This document shows, piece by piece, positions 23,474-33,116 of a DNA stretch of 52,118 nt (position 1 is its first letter; every line of letters starts with the position of its first letter). The DNA is taken from assembly GCA_003140175.1 (NCBI GenBank), contig PLJD01000081.1, positions 1 to 52,118 of the forward strand, in the 5' to 3' direction. The position numbers and the translations under genes are program-made. Source of the DNA: Actinomycetota bacterium. GTDB lineage: Bacteria; Actinomycetota; Acidimicrobiia; IMCC26256; PALSA-555. The notes beneath the pieces are model-generated. The model was not told where the DNA came from, made no database searches, and was given only the letters and a program-made list of their open reading frames with translations.

Positions 23474-24655
23474 GTGATCAGCCCACCAACGTTTGATGAC
23501 CGGGGTGTGGCGAGTGACGGTTTCTCACCGACACGGGTTGGGTTTCTCTCGGACATGCCGACCGGCGATCGACTGGGTGTGTACATCGACCCGATCATCC
23601 TCGCGCTCGAGGATGCCATGAACGAGGGCCGCCTTACGCGACCAGTCGAGATCATCGCGAGTCACGCCGCGGGGCTGCCGACGGGCCAGCCGGGGACCGT
23701 GATCGACGCGTATCTGGACCTAGTCCACGAAGGCTGCGTGATGGTCCTGTCGACGGGCGTAACCGATAATGCCCTGGTCCTCCGTGATGTCATTAACGCA
23801 ACGAAGGTGCCTTACATCACCATGGCCGGCACCAGCCGGTTCACCGGGGAGTACTGCTTCTCGCTCGCGAACGGTGGTCACGGTGAGGAGACCGCCATCA
23901 TGGCGGCGTATCTCGCGGAGCAGGGTCTGCGCCGCATCGTTGTCACCGGAGAACGCTCACCAGGCGATACCGAGTATCACGCGTTCTTCCAGGAGCAGGC
24001 CCGGCTGTACGGTCTCGAGATCCTCAAAGAGCACTACTTCGATCAGCGACCAACGGACGCTGAGATCGATGCTGCGCTTCGTCATTTCCGCGATGATCTA
24101 CGCCCGGACGCGCTCGTGTACTGCGGTTTCGGTTGGAACAGCTCACAGTTCAACCCGGCGCTCGAACGGATCGGATGGGATCCTCCGAAGGTCATGAACG
24201 CCGCGATTATGTGGGCGCTGGCGAGTCCGGAATGGATGGCCGCGCTCGAGGGTTGGATCGGGATCGAGCAGTCGCTCGGTGACCACGAGGACCTGGAGAA
24301 GAACCCCAACTGGGATCCGTGGCTGGACCGATCGGAGCAGCGGTTCGGCTACCGGGTGAACAACACCGTCATGGGCTTGCTTTACGACCAGGGCCGCGCG
24401 GCGGCGGAAGCGATCATCAATGCTCCGCTGCTCATCGGCGAGGGGATGCAGGCCGCGCTGGAACGCATCAAGATGATGCCCGCGACGGTAGGTGGACCGA
24501 GCACGAACATCACCTTCGGCCCGTACGACCACCGCGGCTACAAGGGTGACTTCCTGCTCATGAAGCAAATCCGCCAGGGCAGATTCGACTTCGCCGGATA
24601 CCATCGGCCCCGCTGGCCGATCAACCGTCAGCCGATCGTCTCGCAGCGAGCTTGA
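23474..24655 (+). CDS. Type 1 periplasmic-binding-fold (amino-acid/amide receptor) protein
   Basis: A protein of about 393 residues with the Peripla_BP_6 fold seen in branched-chain amino acid binding proteins and amide sensors. VGFLSDMPTGDRLGVYIDPIILALEDAMNEGR opens the first lobe; VPYITMAGTSRFTGEYCFSLANGGHGEETAIMAAYLAEQGLRRIVVTG joins the lobes. No signal peptide or lipobox is present, so it may act in the cytoplasm as a ligand sensor, as AmiC does. GTG at 23474 is preceded by CGAGGAGCAG and fits better than GTG at 23399, although the frame is open from 23399. No ABC permease or ATPase gene is nearby. Confidence 0.75.
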   Translation: MISPPTFDDRGVASDGFSPTRVGFLSDMPTGDRLGVYIDPIILALEDAMNEGRLTRPVEIIASHAAGLPTGQPGTVIDAYLDLVHEGCVMVLSTGVTDNALVLRDVINATKVPYITMAGTSRFTGEYCFSLANGGHGEETAIMAAYLAEQGLRRIVVTGERSPGDTEYHAFFQEQARLYGLEILKEHYFDQRPTDAEIDAALRHFRDDLRPDALVYCGFGWNSSQFNPALERIGWDPPKVMNAAIMWALASPEWMAALEGWIGIEQSLGDHEDLEKNPNWDPWLDRSEQRFGYRVNNTVMGLLYDQGRAAAEAIINAPLLIGEGMQAALERIKMMPATVGGPSTNITFGPYDHRGYKGDFLLMKQIRQGRFDFAGYHRPRWPINRQPIVSQRA

Positions 24656-24957
24656 CGGACAGGCCGACGACTTCTTCAGGGTCAGCGAATCCGGCCACGT
24701 CCTACGACGCCAGTTGGGCAACCGGTGATGTGGCCCGCGCGTTCGGCGCGTCCTCGATCCGGCGCTCGGGGAGCCTGCCCATGGTCCAGCAGGCACGCAC
24801 GCCGGTGGAGGGGTTACCCGCACCCATCTCCGGATACTCCGCGCGACAGCGTGCCCGTCGATGGCGACGGTGCCCACCGTCGAGGTGGGTTCTTGATTGG
24901 CCGGAGACCCAAGGTTCTCCGTGACGGTCGAGTCGCGGGACGATCGGCGAGCTGGGT
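24656..24957. other. Intergenic region with terminator-like hairpin
   Basis: This stretch separates convergent genes. No gene is visible. A hairpin near its right end is listed separately. Confidence 0.45.
24873..24893 (+). terminator. Hairpin CCCACC/GGTGGG with T-rich tail
   Basis: The stem CCCACC pairs with GGTGGG around a 5-nt loop, and TTCTTG follows. It lies between convergent genes and could terminate transcription of the binding protein. The T tract is short. Confidence 0.4.
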
Positions 24958-26493
24958 TCAGAGTGGTGTCCAGTGGGTGGTGGGCGAGCGCAGCCAGCGC
25001 AGGAGTTCGCGTCGGGTGGTGGGTCCGTGCGGTCGCCAGGCGGAGGGGAGGGCGCCTTCGGCCCGCAGGTGGGCGGCTTGGGCTTGGGCGTTGGTCAGGG
25101 GGTCGGCGGCGAGCGCGCAGCGGGTGGCATTCGGGTCGAGCTTGAAGAGCCGAGCGGCGTTGAGTCCGAGGATGTTGGCCTTGAGCTCGTCGCTGAGCGC
25201 GGGGTAGCCGAAACGTTCTTGGTATTCGGCGCTGATCTGGAAGGCTCGAAAGGCCATCAGTTGGGGTTGGGGCGAGCCATACCAGACGGCGTCGGTGCCC
25301 CACAGCACCCGGTGTTGGCCGACTCGGGTGAGGAGTTTGCCGAGCGCGTGGGCGGCTTGGTCGGGATCGCTCAGCAGTTGGCGCCAGACGGTCCCGAGAT
25401 CGACCCAGACGTTGTCGTCGGGTGGCACCCGGTGGGCGTCGAGGGAGCGGAGCAGCGTGTCGATGCCGAGGGTCGCGTTGGGATCGTAGGGGCCTTCTTG
25501 GTGATTGGGATCCCAGGCCCCATGGAAGATCACGAAGTTCATGTCGCGAAATTGGCGAGACACCGCGACGATGTCCTCGGGGCCGTTGTGAGCAACGTCG
25601 AATCGCATGAGCGGCAAGCCCTTGTGCGCAGTGAAGACCCTGGCCCCGTCGTCGTGGGCCCGCTGAATAACTGGGAGGCCGATGCTGGGATCCTCGAGCG
25701 AGTAGCCCTGCCCGTTGGGTCCCCAGGCGGTGTAGACCTTGAAGCCGGCGAGGTGTCCGGTGAGCGCCTGGACGGTCATGTCGTCAAGGCGGGCATCGAG
25801 GTCCCCGAAGTTGGGCGCGATGACGTTGTGTAGCAACAACCGGGTTGCGCCACCTCCGCCGAGCTCGCGCACCTGGTTCTGGGTGCCCACCGCGTCCGAG
25901 AACGGGATGGGTGCGTCCCCAGGCCCGGAGTTGGGCACGTCGCTGAGGAGCGCGACCGTGGTGTCACTGGCCAAGAACACGTCGTGGAGATAGCTGGCCC
26001 GATTGACGCACTCGAGTGGATCCGCGGCCATGCAGTCAGGGGGGAGCATCCCCAAGACCAGCTGCACCGTCTCCGGGGCGTTTTGCACCCACGGATCGCT
26101 CGGGATGACGTGGTGGGTATGCACATCGAACACAAACCCGCTCGGATCCGCCAACGCCTGCTCACACGCGGCCACATCCGAGGGCGCCGGCACCCGATAA
26201 CTTCCTCCCGGGAGCCTGACCCGCGCCCCGCCCGGTCCGGAGGAACAGGCCGCCAGGTTGAACACCACGAGCGCCGCGGCGACACCACCCGCGCTCTGCA
26301 GAAACTGCCGACGATCGATCCCGGCCCGGCGTGCCGCGTCGTCGCTGACGCGAAGCGTCGCCGCATAGACATCCCGGTCTCGGGCGCTGGGAGCCGCTGG
26401 AAGGAACTCCCCGTTTGAGACGGAACCCGGCGGCAGCGGCAGCACCGGCGGTCCATCCGGCGCCTGGTACTCCACTGACCAACGCGGCGTCAC
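24958..26493 (-). CDS. Tat-exported lipoprotein amidohydrolase
   Basis: A 511-residue amidohydrolase-2 (PF04909-like) metalloenzyme. The leader near residues 57-85 has a twin arginine (DRRQFLQSAGGVAAALVVF) followed by the lipobox-like LAACSS, so it is probably translocated folded by Tat and lipid-anchored. FVFDVHTHHVIP is the first metal-binding HxH, FVIFHGAWDP a later metal histidine, and RVLWGTDAVWYGSPQ the C-terminal Asp. The family includes decarboxylases and hydrolases; the substrate is unknown. The long hydrophilic stretch before the twin arginine is unusual, so the true start may lie further in. It is divergent from the D-aminoacylase-like gene. Confidence 0.82.
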   Translation of the reverse strand: MTPRWSVEYQAPDGPPVLPLPPGSVSNGEFLPAAPSARDRDVYAATLRVSDDAARRAGIDRRQFLQSAGGVAAALVVFNLAACSSGPGGARVRLPGGSYRVPAPSDVAACEQALADPSGFVFDVHTHHVIPSDPWVQNAPETVQLVLGMLPPDCMAADPLECVNRASYLHDVFLASDTTVALLSDVPNSGPGDAPIPFSDAVGTQNQVRELGGGGATRLLLHNVIAPNFGDLDARLDDMTVQALTGHLAGFKVYTAWGPNGQGYSLEDPSIGLPVIQRAHDDGARVFTAHKGLPLMRFDVAHNGPEDIVAVSRQFRDMNFVIFHGAWDPNHQEGPYDPNATLGIDTLLRSLDAHRVPPDDNVWVDLGTVWRQLLSDPDQAAHALGKLLTRVGQHRVLWGTDAVWYGSPQPQLMAFRAFQISAEYQERFGYPALSDELKANILGLNAARLFKLDPNATRCALAADPLTNAQAQAAHLRAEGALPSAWRPHGPTTRRELLRWLRSPTTHWTPL

Positions 26494-26699
26494 ATACCAG
26501 ACCGTAGATCCCCGTCCTTCGGCTCGCTAGAGCACACGGATCGGGTCCGCCAGGACTGGCGCCGTAGATCCGATCGAACCCGCCGCGTGGTGCAGACGAC
26601 GCGTCACCGCCAGCGTGGAGGGTTGGCGGCAGCCCGCCGGTGTTCGAGTATGAAGGTTCGGGAACGCGCAACGTTGTCTACGCCGCGACGGGTCCGAAG

Positions 26700-26714
26700 C
26701 GAGCGTTACGCTCG
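26700..26714. promoter_or_regulatory. Inverted repeat overlapping a leaderless -10 box
   Basis: CGAGCG and CGCTCG flank TTA. The -10 box TACGCT (26707-26712) overlaps the right arm and ends 7 nt before the ATG at 26720. It may be an operator over the promoter. Confidence 0.4.
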
Positions 26715-26719
26715 GGTTC

Positions 26720-28207
26720 ATGGACCTCGTGATCCGAGGTGCGACCGTCTATGACGGTACCGGCGGCGCTCCCAGCGCGGCGGATGTTGGGGTGACCGGC
26801 GAGCGGATCGAAGCGGTTGGTGACCTGTCGGCAGAGCGGGCGGGCGTCGAGGTCGATGGGGCGGGTCTGGCGCTGGCTCCTGGGTTCATCGACGTGCACA
26901 GCCATGACGATTTCGCGGTGTTTCTTTTGCCCGAGATGGACTTCAAGGTGGCTCAGGGGGTCACGACCGATGTGGTTGGGAACTGCGGGCTGGGGGCGGC
27001 ACCGTTCGAGTCAGCCCAGAGCTATCTGAGCTTCTTCGCTGCCGATCGCCACCGCGACTCGCTCCCCGGTTGGGACACCTACGGCGAGTATCTGGATGCT
27101 GTCGATGCGGACCCACCCAGCCTGAATGTGGCGGCGCTCGTCGGTCACGGCACGGTTCGTCTCGACGCCATGGGCAACGAGCGACGTCCTCCCCGCGAGG
27201 CCGAGTTGGCCCGGATGCTCGACACGCTGGCCGAGGGCCTGGATGCGGGCTGTGTGGGCTATTCGACGGGTCTGGTCTACGAGCCGGGCCGCTACTCGGC
27301 GACCGATGAGCTGATGAGCCTGGCTCGCGACATGGCCCGCGTCGGTGGCCTGTATGCCAGTCATATGCGCAACGAGTCCGACGGGCTGCTCGAGGCCGTG
27401 ACCGAGACCATCCGCATCGGCGAAGAGGCGGGTGTTCCAGTCCAGATCTCGCATCACAAGGCCAGTAGCCCGTCGGCGTGGGGGCTGGTGAAGGACTCGC
27501 TGGCGCTCATCGACGCCGCCCAGGCGAGAGGCGTCGACGTCACGGCTGACCAGTACCCCTACAGGGCGGGGAGCACCAGCCTGTTCGCGGTCCTCCAGAA
27601 CATCGAGGAGGGCACCGCAGGGTTTGGCACCGTCGCGTGGAGTAACCATCTGCTCGCCTCGGCGCCCCGGCACACCGATTGGGAAGGGCAGTCACTGACT
27701 GACCTGGCGGCGGGCTTTGGAGTCGAGCCACTCGAGGCCGCCCGGCGGATCGTGGACGCTGAAGGCGAAGGCGCGGTCGTGGTCATCGAGTCGATGTGCG
27801 AGGACGACGTGCGCACGGTGATGGCGCATCCGAGCACGATGATCGGCTCCGACGGCATCCCGACGCTGGGCGGTAAGCCCCACCCGCGCCTCTACGGGAC
27901 CTTCGCCCGCGTCCTCGGTCATTACGCGCGCGACGTTCGAACGCTGTCGCTGCAAGAAGCCGTGCACCGCATGACCGGCCTGCCCGCAGGCAAATTCGCG
28001 CTGGCCCACCGGGGCAACATAAGACCCGGAGCTTTTGCTGACCTTGTCCTCTTTGATCCCGGCACTATCGACGACATCGCCACCTACGAGTCTCCCCGAC
28101 AACACCCGACGGGAATCGCAATGGTGTGGGTGAACGGGACGGTCGTGGTACGCGACGGTTCCCACACTGGGACCCGACCGGGCCACGCACTGCGCCGGGC
28201 CGGCTGA
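26720..28207 (+). CDS. N-acyl-D-amino-acid deacylase-like amidohydrolase
   Basis: A 495-residue amidohydrolase of the D-aminoacylase family. It opens MDLVIRGATVYDGTGG, then LAPGFIDVHSHDDF with the HxH metal motif, QGVTTDVVGNCGLGAAPF, GLVYEPGRYSATDEL, YASHMRNESDGLLEAV and VQISHHKASS with further metal histidines, and IGSDGIPTLGGKPHPRLYGTFARVLGHYARD near the C-terminus. It hydrolyses N-acyl-D-amino acids or related amides. The ATG is 7 nt behind a TACGCT -10 box, so the mRNA is probably leaderless. It is cytoplasmic; no partner gene is co-directional in an operon. Confidence 0.9.
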   Translation: MDLVIRGATVYDGTGGAPSAADVGVTGERIEAVGDLSAERAGVEVDGAGLALAPGFIDVHSHDDFAVFLLPEMDFKVAQGVTTDVVGNCGLGAAPFESAQSYLSFFAADRHRDSLPGWDTYGEYLDAVDADPPSLNVAALVGHGTVRLDAMGNERRPPREAELARMLDTLAEGLDAGCVGYSTGLVYEPGRYSATDELMSLARDMARVGGLYASHMRNESDGLLEAVTETIRIGEEAGVPVQISHHKASSPSAWGLVKDSLALIDAAQARGVDVTADQYPYRAGSTSLFAVLQNIEEGTAGFGTVAWSNHLLASAPRHTDWEGQSLTDLAAGFGVEPLEAARRIVDAEGEGAVVVIESMCEDDVRTVMAHPSTMIGSDGIPTLGGKPHPRLYGTFARVLGHYARDVRTLSLQEAVHRMTGLPAGKFALAHRGNIRPGAFADLVLFDPGTIDDIATYESPRQHPTGIAMVWVNGTVVVRDGSHTGTRPGHALRRAG

Positions 28208-28546
28208 GCTTCGGAGAGCATGAGCCCTGCGAAAGGGCGGTGAGGGTCGATGCCAATCCAGCCGAGGCTCCCGCCCAGCCACCATCGTCGCCTACCCGTT
28301 CGGGCCCGCTCGGCGACCTAAACAGCGTCGACTGCGCATAGGATCCAGTGGCGTACAGAGCGGAATGCAGGGCTGCTCGATGGACGGGACCGGTGAGGTG
28401 GATCTGACCGGCTCTGGACCGATCGCCGAATGCAGGGCGTCAAGGGGACGTCTTCGTGCGCACGGGTGCATGAGTCGGTTTCTGCGACCGTCCCTGATTT
28501 CAACACATGCCGTATGATTTCGGCGAGGTCTTCACAGGGGGAGCCG
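28208..28546 (+). promoter_or_regulatory. Intergenic region, promoter for the esterase
   Basis: A TATGAT -10 box lies at 28513-28518 and a strong ribosome-binding site (AGGGGGAG) at about 28535-28542, 5 nt before the ATG. No -35 match is clear. The rest of the 339 bp contains no supported gene. Confidence 0.5.
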
Positions 28547-29485
28547 ATGGCGCTCTGGCCGGAGGAGTACGAGGGCTTCCGCGACGAGGCCCGCCAGATG
28601 GCCGACGCTCTGCGTGGCCACTACGGCAGTGGAGCGAGCGGCGAGGCGCCGACGGACCGGGCTGGGCGGGTTCGCTTCATGCGCGAGGGACTCGCGGCGC
28701 TCGAGACCACGTCATCGGCGGGCGCCGGCGAGGAGATCGCGGGTGTCCCGTGCCGCGTCTTTCGCCCGAAGCTCGCGTCCCGGGGCACCTATGTGCACTT
28801 CCACGGCGGTGCGATGATGCTGGGCAGTCCCCTGATGAACGACACCGCCAATGCCGATCTGTGTGAACGGCTCGGCGTCACGGTGATCTCCGTCGACTAC
28901 CGGTTGGCGCCGGAGCACCCGTTCCCGGCCGGATCCGACGACTGCCTGGCCGTGAGCCGATGGGTGCTGGAGCACGAGGACGGCCCGATCGTCCTCGGTG
29001 GTGAGTCCGCCGGCGGTTACTACGCCGCGCTCACTTTGCTGCGAATACGCGATGACCTCGACGCCGTGCGCCAGATATCGGGAGTCAACCTCGTGTTCGG
29101 CGTCTACGACCTGAGTGGCACACCGACGTCGCGCGGCGCCCGCCCGAGCGACGTCGCCGACCTCCTCGAGGACTCGATGTTCGGCTTCGTCAACGAGTGC
29201 TACATCCCCGGCCGGTCCCTCGAGGACGCCCGTGACCCGGCCGTGTCACCGCTGTACGCCGACCTCGCCGGGCTCCCGCCCGCGTTGTTCACGGTCGGCT
29301 CGGCTGATCATCTGCTCGACGACAGCCTCTTTATGGCCGTCCGCTGGCAGGCCTACGGAAACGAGGCCGAGCTGGCCGTCTACCCGGGCTGTATCCACGG
29401 TTTCACCGCGATGCCGATGGAGCTTGCCAAGCGCGCCAACGAGCGCATCGATGTATTCCTGGAGCGAGCGCTGAGCAAGCGCTGA
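28547..29485 (+). CDS. Alpha/beta hydrolase, HSL family esterase
   Basis: A 312-residue hydrolase of the hormone-sensitive-lipase family. The oxyanion HGG motif is VHFHGGAMMLG, then VDYRLAPEHPFPA, the nucleophile elbow GGESAGGYYAALTLL, the acid in FTVGSADHLLDDS and the histidine in PGCIHGF complete the triad. It cleaves esters of short to medium chains; the physiological substrate is not evident. ATG at 28547 follows a strong ribosome-binding site, and upstream in-frame sequence up to 28430 is non-coding in character. Confidence 0.9.
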   Translation: MALWPEEYEGFRDEARQMADALRGHYGSGASGEAPTDRAGRVRFMREGLAALETTSSAGAGEEIAGVPCRVFRPKLASRGTYVHFHGGAMMLGSPLMNDTANADLCERLGVTVISVDYRLAPEHPFPAGSDDCLAVSRWVLEHEDGPIVLGGESAGGYYAALTLLRIRDDLDAVRQISGVNLVFGVYDLSGTPTSRGARPSDVADLLEDSMFGFVNECYIPGRSLEDARDPAVSPLYADLAGLPPALFTVGSADHLLDDSLFMAVRWQAYGNEAELAVYPGCIHGFTAMPMELAKRANERIDVFLERALSKR

Positions 29486-29933
29486 GCTAGCGCCGCTGAC
29501 GCGCACCGAGCCGCCGCACGCGCTGGGCGGGCCTGGGCTGGACCAAATGCCGGACCATCCTCTTCGTGGTGGCCATTTTGAGTAATGTGATCCCACCATG
29601 GGCGGTGGCCGCCCTCGCGTCCCGTGATCACTCGCCGACACGCTCGCGAGGGGTTCCGGTTCTGGGGCGGGAGGGAGGCAGCCGCGTGCGGCGGACGTCG
29701 GGGCCACCGCGATCAGCCGGTCGGCACGTGTTCCTCACCGCGCCGCTCGAACGTTCCGGTGCCGCGCTTCGCTCCAAGGGTGAGCAGCGGCACACCGGCC
29801 AGGACGCGGGCATCGCGACTCGGTTCCACCGTCGCGGCCCGCCTCGAGAGGACCGACTCGACAGCGGCCCCGGCGCGGCGGTTCGGCCCGCGAAACGTGA
29901 CGGACCACCCAGCGTTGCCATGCGGAGGCACGT
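29486..29933. other. Intergenic region, 448 bp
   Basis: It holds the probable promoter and the GGAGG ribosome-binding site of the diguanylate cyclase. No gene is supported; the frames here are arginine-rich shadows. Confidence 0.4.
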
Positions 29934-32732
29934 GTGAGCGCACACGACCCTACGGCACGCGCCATCAGCGACGGCCCGAAGGACGAGCCCTGGTTCGCCG
30001 CGGAACGCGGCACCGATCTCGTCCTGCTCGTCGAGGGCGACGGGAAGCTGCGCTGGGTATCGGCGTCGGCGCGCTCCCTGCTCGGCTTGAACCCGAGCGC
30101 GCCGCCCGACGCGAGCCTGTTCGAGCTCGTCCACCCCGACGAACGGGAACGAGCTGCCGCGATCGTCAGTGCGGCGCGGGTCGGCGATTCGCCGGGCGTA
30201 ACTCTCCGGCTGCGCCACACCGATGGCACCTATCGGCGCCTCGGGGTTACGAACTGCGGCGTGACGGAGGACGCGGTCGGGCGGGCCAGCGTGCTAGTCG
30301 GGCGCGAACTCTCCGAGCCGGTCGCGGGGGACCGATCGCCCGAAGCAAGCGAGGAGCGCTATCGCTGGATCGTGGAGCTGGCCTCCGAAGGGATTTGGGA
30401 GCTTGACGCCGAGGATCGCACAACGTTCGTCAACCCGGCGTTGGCGGACATGCTCGGCTACACCGCCGACGAGATGCTGGGACGCCCGCTGTACGACTTC
30501 ATGGACGCCGACGCCCGCATCCTCGCGACGACCAAGCTCGAGCGCCGCCGCACCGGAGTCGCGGAGCGATACGACCACCGGTTCCGCCATAAGAGTGGAC
30601 ATGCCGTCTGGACGGTAGTCAACGCCACGCCGGTCCGCGACAACGCTGGCAAGTACCGCGGCGCCCTGGCTGTCATCACGAATATCACGGCGCGACGCAT
30701 CGCCGAGGCCCGCCTTCGGGCGATGGTGCACTGGTCATCTGATATCACGACGATCGTGGAGCCCGACGGCACCTGGCGGTGGTCGAGCGCGGCGGGGACG
30801 CGCGTACTCGGCTACCCGCCGGACTTCGCTCCTGAGGAGGGCATCTTCTCCCTTCTCCATCCGGACGACATTTCCTTGGCACTGCAAGCATTCCAGGACG
30901 TAATCGCCGGAGACCGAGGACCCGACGACCCGGTAGTCCTCCGCGTGCGGGCCGCCGACGAGACATGGCACCACCTCGAGACGGTTGCGTCGAACCTCAT
31001 CGATGACGAGGCCGTCGGCGGTGTCGTCCTCAACTCCCGCGACGTCAGCGAGCGCCTCCGGATCGAGGAGCAGCTGCGGGAGAGTGAACAACGCTTCCGC
31101 ACTGTGGTGCAGCATGCGTCTGACATGGTCACGGTCACGGACGCTGACGGCACGATCACCTACACGAGTCCCTCGGTCGAACGCGTGCTCGGCTACGCCC
31201 CCGAAGAGCTGATCGGCTCCCAAACCCGCGACTTGATGCATCCCGACGACGCCGAGCGGGTCGAGCAGGCCGTTGGAGAACAGTTCGTTTCGGGAGCCAA
31301 GGAAGTCCCGATCGAGTATCGAGTCCGGCACCACGACGGTTCGTGGCGCATCGTCGAAGGTGTCATCACCAACATGCTCGATGACCCGAACGTCCGCGGC
31401 GTCATCGGCACCAATCGCGACATCACGCCACGGGTCGAAGCCGAAGCCGCACTTCGCCTGACCCAGGAACGCTTCCAGAACCTCGTGCAGCACTCATCGG
31501 ATCTCATTTCGATCGCCAGCGCCGAGGGTGTCATCACCTACATCAGTCCCTCCGTGGAGCCACTCCTCGGCTACACACCGGACGAGGTCATCGGGGATCG
31601 CGATCAGCACCTCATCGATCCCGACGATCTCCCCCGGGTCGCCGCCGCGATCATCGACGAGGGCACGCCAACGGCGGATCCCGCGTTGGTTCAGTACCGA
31701 GCTCGGCACCGAGACGGATCGTGGCGGGTGTTCGAGGGGGTTACAACCAACCTCGTGCATGAGCCGAGCATCGCCGGCTTCGTGACCAACGCCCGCGACA
31801 TCACCCAACGACACGCGGCGGAGCGCAAGGCGGCGCAGCTCACCGACGTACTGGAGCAGAGCAACGAAGTGATCGTTCTCTCTGATCCAGCCGGCGCTCT
31901 CGTCTATGCGAATCGTCGCGCCCGCGAGTATCTCGGACTCGACGGTGCACACAACGTCGGTGAGCTCTCCAGCGTCGAATCGCGGGAACGGCTCCGCGAC
32001 GAGATCATGCCCTTCGTGCGGCGTCACGGCTTATGGACCGGCGAGCTCGCCCTTCGGTCGAGCGACGATGCCGAAGTCCCGATGGTTGCCACGCTCCAAG
32101 CCCACCGTGAAGACAACGAGATCGTGCTCATCTCCACCATCGCGCACGACATCACCGAGCTGAAGAAGACGCAGCATCGACTCCACCATGAAGCAACCCA
32201 CGACCCGCTGACCGGGTTACCGAACCGTGCACTCTTCAACGAGGTTGCCGAGCAGGCGCTCGGTCGTGCGGCTCGGTACCACGCCAGCACCGCGGTCATG
32301 TTCCTCGACCTTGACGGCTTCAAGGCCATCAACGACTCACTCGGCCACGATGCCGGGGACCGACTGCTCGTTGAGGTTGCCCGGCGTCTTCGCGTCGCGG
32401 TGCGCGTCGGCGACCTCGTCGCCCGAATGGGCGGTGACGAGTTTTGCATCCTGTGCGAACAAGTCAGTGGTCTGAACGAGGTACGGGAGCTCGGCCAACG
32501 CCTGATCGACGCGGTCAGCGCCCCGCTACGACTCCACGGCCGCGACGTGCAGATCGGCACGAGCATCGGGATCGCGCTCGACAACGCGGGTCGAGAGCTG
32601 ATCGGAAGTCTCGTACGCGACGCCGACGTCGCTCTCTACCGGGCCAAACACAATGGGCGTGGGCGAGTTGAGCTCTTCGGCCCGTCGGTCCCGCTGGACT
32701 CGCACCCGTCCCCGAGCGCTGCGGCGGAGTAG
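29934..32732 (+). CDS. Multi-PAS diguanylate cyclase (GGDEF)
   Basis: A 932-residue cytoplasmic sensor with no membrane segment. Six PAS-like domains can be placed at about residues 18-120, 140-255, 258-380, 380-505, 508-630 and 632-745; domains 4 and 5 are especially alike (RTVVQHASDMVTVTDADGTI against QNLVQHSSDLISIASAEGVI). The GGDEF domain occupies 750-925, with RMGGDEFCIL at 830-839 intact. The inhibitory I-site RVGD lies five residues before it, so the enzyme should make cyclic di-GMP with product inhibition. No EAL domain. The GTG start has GGAGG about 7 nt upstream. Several PAS domains probably bind small ligands. Confidence 0.92.
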   Translation: MSAHDPTARAISDGPKDEPWFAAERGTDLVLLVEGDGKLRWVSASARSLLGLNPSAPPDASLFELVHPDERERAAAIVSAARVGDSPGVTLRLRHTDGTYRRLGVTNCGVTEDAVGRASVLVGRELSEPVAGDRSPEASEERYRWIVELASEGIWELDAEDRTTFVNPALADMLGYTADEMLGRPLYDFMDADARILATTKLERRRTGVAERYDHRFRHKSGHAVWTVVNATPVRDNAGKYRGALAVITNITARRIAEARLRAMVHWSSDITTIVEPDGTWRWSSAAGTRVLGYPPDFAPEEGIFSLLHPDDISLALQAFQDVIAGDRGPDDPVVLRVRAADETWHHLETVASNLIDDEAVGGVVLNSRDVSERLRIEEQLRESEQRFRTVVQHASDMVTVTDADGTITYTSPSVERVLGYAPEELIGSQTRDLMHPDDAERVEQAVGEQFVSGAKEVPIEYRVRHHDGSWRIVEGVITNMLDDPNVRGVIGTNRDITPRVEAEAALRLTQERFQNLVQHSSDLISIASAEGVITYISPSVEPLLGYTPDEVIGDRDQHLIDPDDLPRVAAAIIDEGTPTADPALVQYRARHRDGSWRVFEGVTTNLVHEPSIAGFVTNARDITQRHAAERKAAQLTDVLEQSNEVIVLSDPAGALVYANRRAREYLGLDGAHNVGELSSVESRERLRDEIMPFVRRHGLWTGELALRSSDDAEVPMVATLQAHREDNEIVLISTIAHDITELKKTQHRLHHEATHDPLTGLPNRALFNEVAEQALGRAARYHASTAVMFLDLDGFKAINDSLGHDAGDRLLVEVARRLRVAVRVGDLVARMGGDEFCILCEQVSGLNEVRELGQRLIDAVSAPLRLHGRDVQIGTSIGIALDNAGRELIGSLVRDADVALYRAKHNGRGRVELFGPSVPLDSHPSPSAAAE

Positions 32733-32745
32733 CTGCCAACTGATC

Positions 32746-32766
32746 GGGCCCGCCGATGACGGGCCC
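32746..32766. terminator. GGGCCCG/CGGGCCC stem-loop between convergent genes
   Basis: A 7-bp perfect stem with a 7-nt loop, 14 nt after the diguanylate cyclase stop and before the stop of the convergent gene. It lacks a T tract, so it is only terminator-like. Confidence 0.4.
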
Positions 32767-32852
32767 CAAAGCCCGACCACCGGGCCGGGCGCCCACCAGC
32801 GGGCGCCGGTCCAGATGGCGTAACAGCGGGTGAGGCGGAGGGTGGTGGAGGA

Positions 32853-33116
32853 TTATCGCTGCACGAGGTTGTGGAGCTCGATGACCTCTTTGGTGATCTC
32901 GGCCGGAACATTCGGCTTTACGTTCTCGTCGAACCACTTCTGATGTTGCTCACGAGTCTCCCAGACCTCTCCAACCGTGAGACCGTTTGCGGTGGGATAG
33001 GCGACGTGCATCACAAAGCCGGGCTGCTTCTTGATCATTTCAACCAGGGGTGGCGAGATCTGGTCATAGGTGGCCGTGTCCATGCCGGCCGCCGTCATCC
33101 TCACGAGTACAGCCAC
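32853..33116 (-). CDS. Small ABM-like (dimeric ferredoxin-fold) protein
   Basis: An 87-residue protein whose pattern, VLVRMTAAGMDTATYDQISPPL, PGFVMHVAYPTANGLTVGEVWETREQHQKWFDENV, matches the antibiotic-biosynthesis-monooxygenase-like dimeric alpha/beta barrel fold. Such proteins bind or oxidise small molecules, but many have no known activity. It starts with GTG after GAGGAGGC. No operon partner. Confidence 0.75.
   Translation of the reverse strand: MAVLVRMTAAGMDTATYDQISPPLVEMIKKQPGFVMHVAYPTANGLTVGEVWETREQHQKWFDENVKPNVPAEITKEVIELHNLVQR

Noticed and set aside
24143-25303. Minus-strand 386-residue frame spanning two genes
   Set aside because: It overlaps two well-supported genes and is full of arginine and proline.
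32746-32766. Intrinsic terminator in the strict sense
   Set aside because: The stem is perfect but no T tract follows; it is kept only as a terminator-like hairpin.
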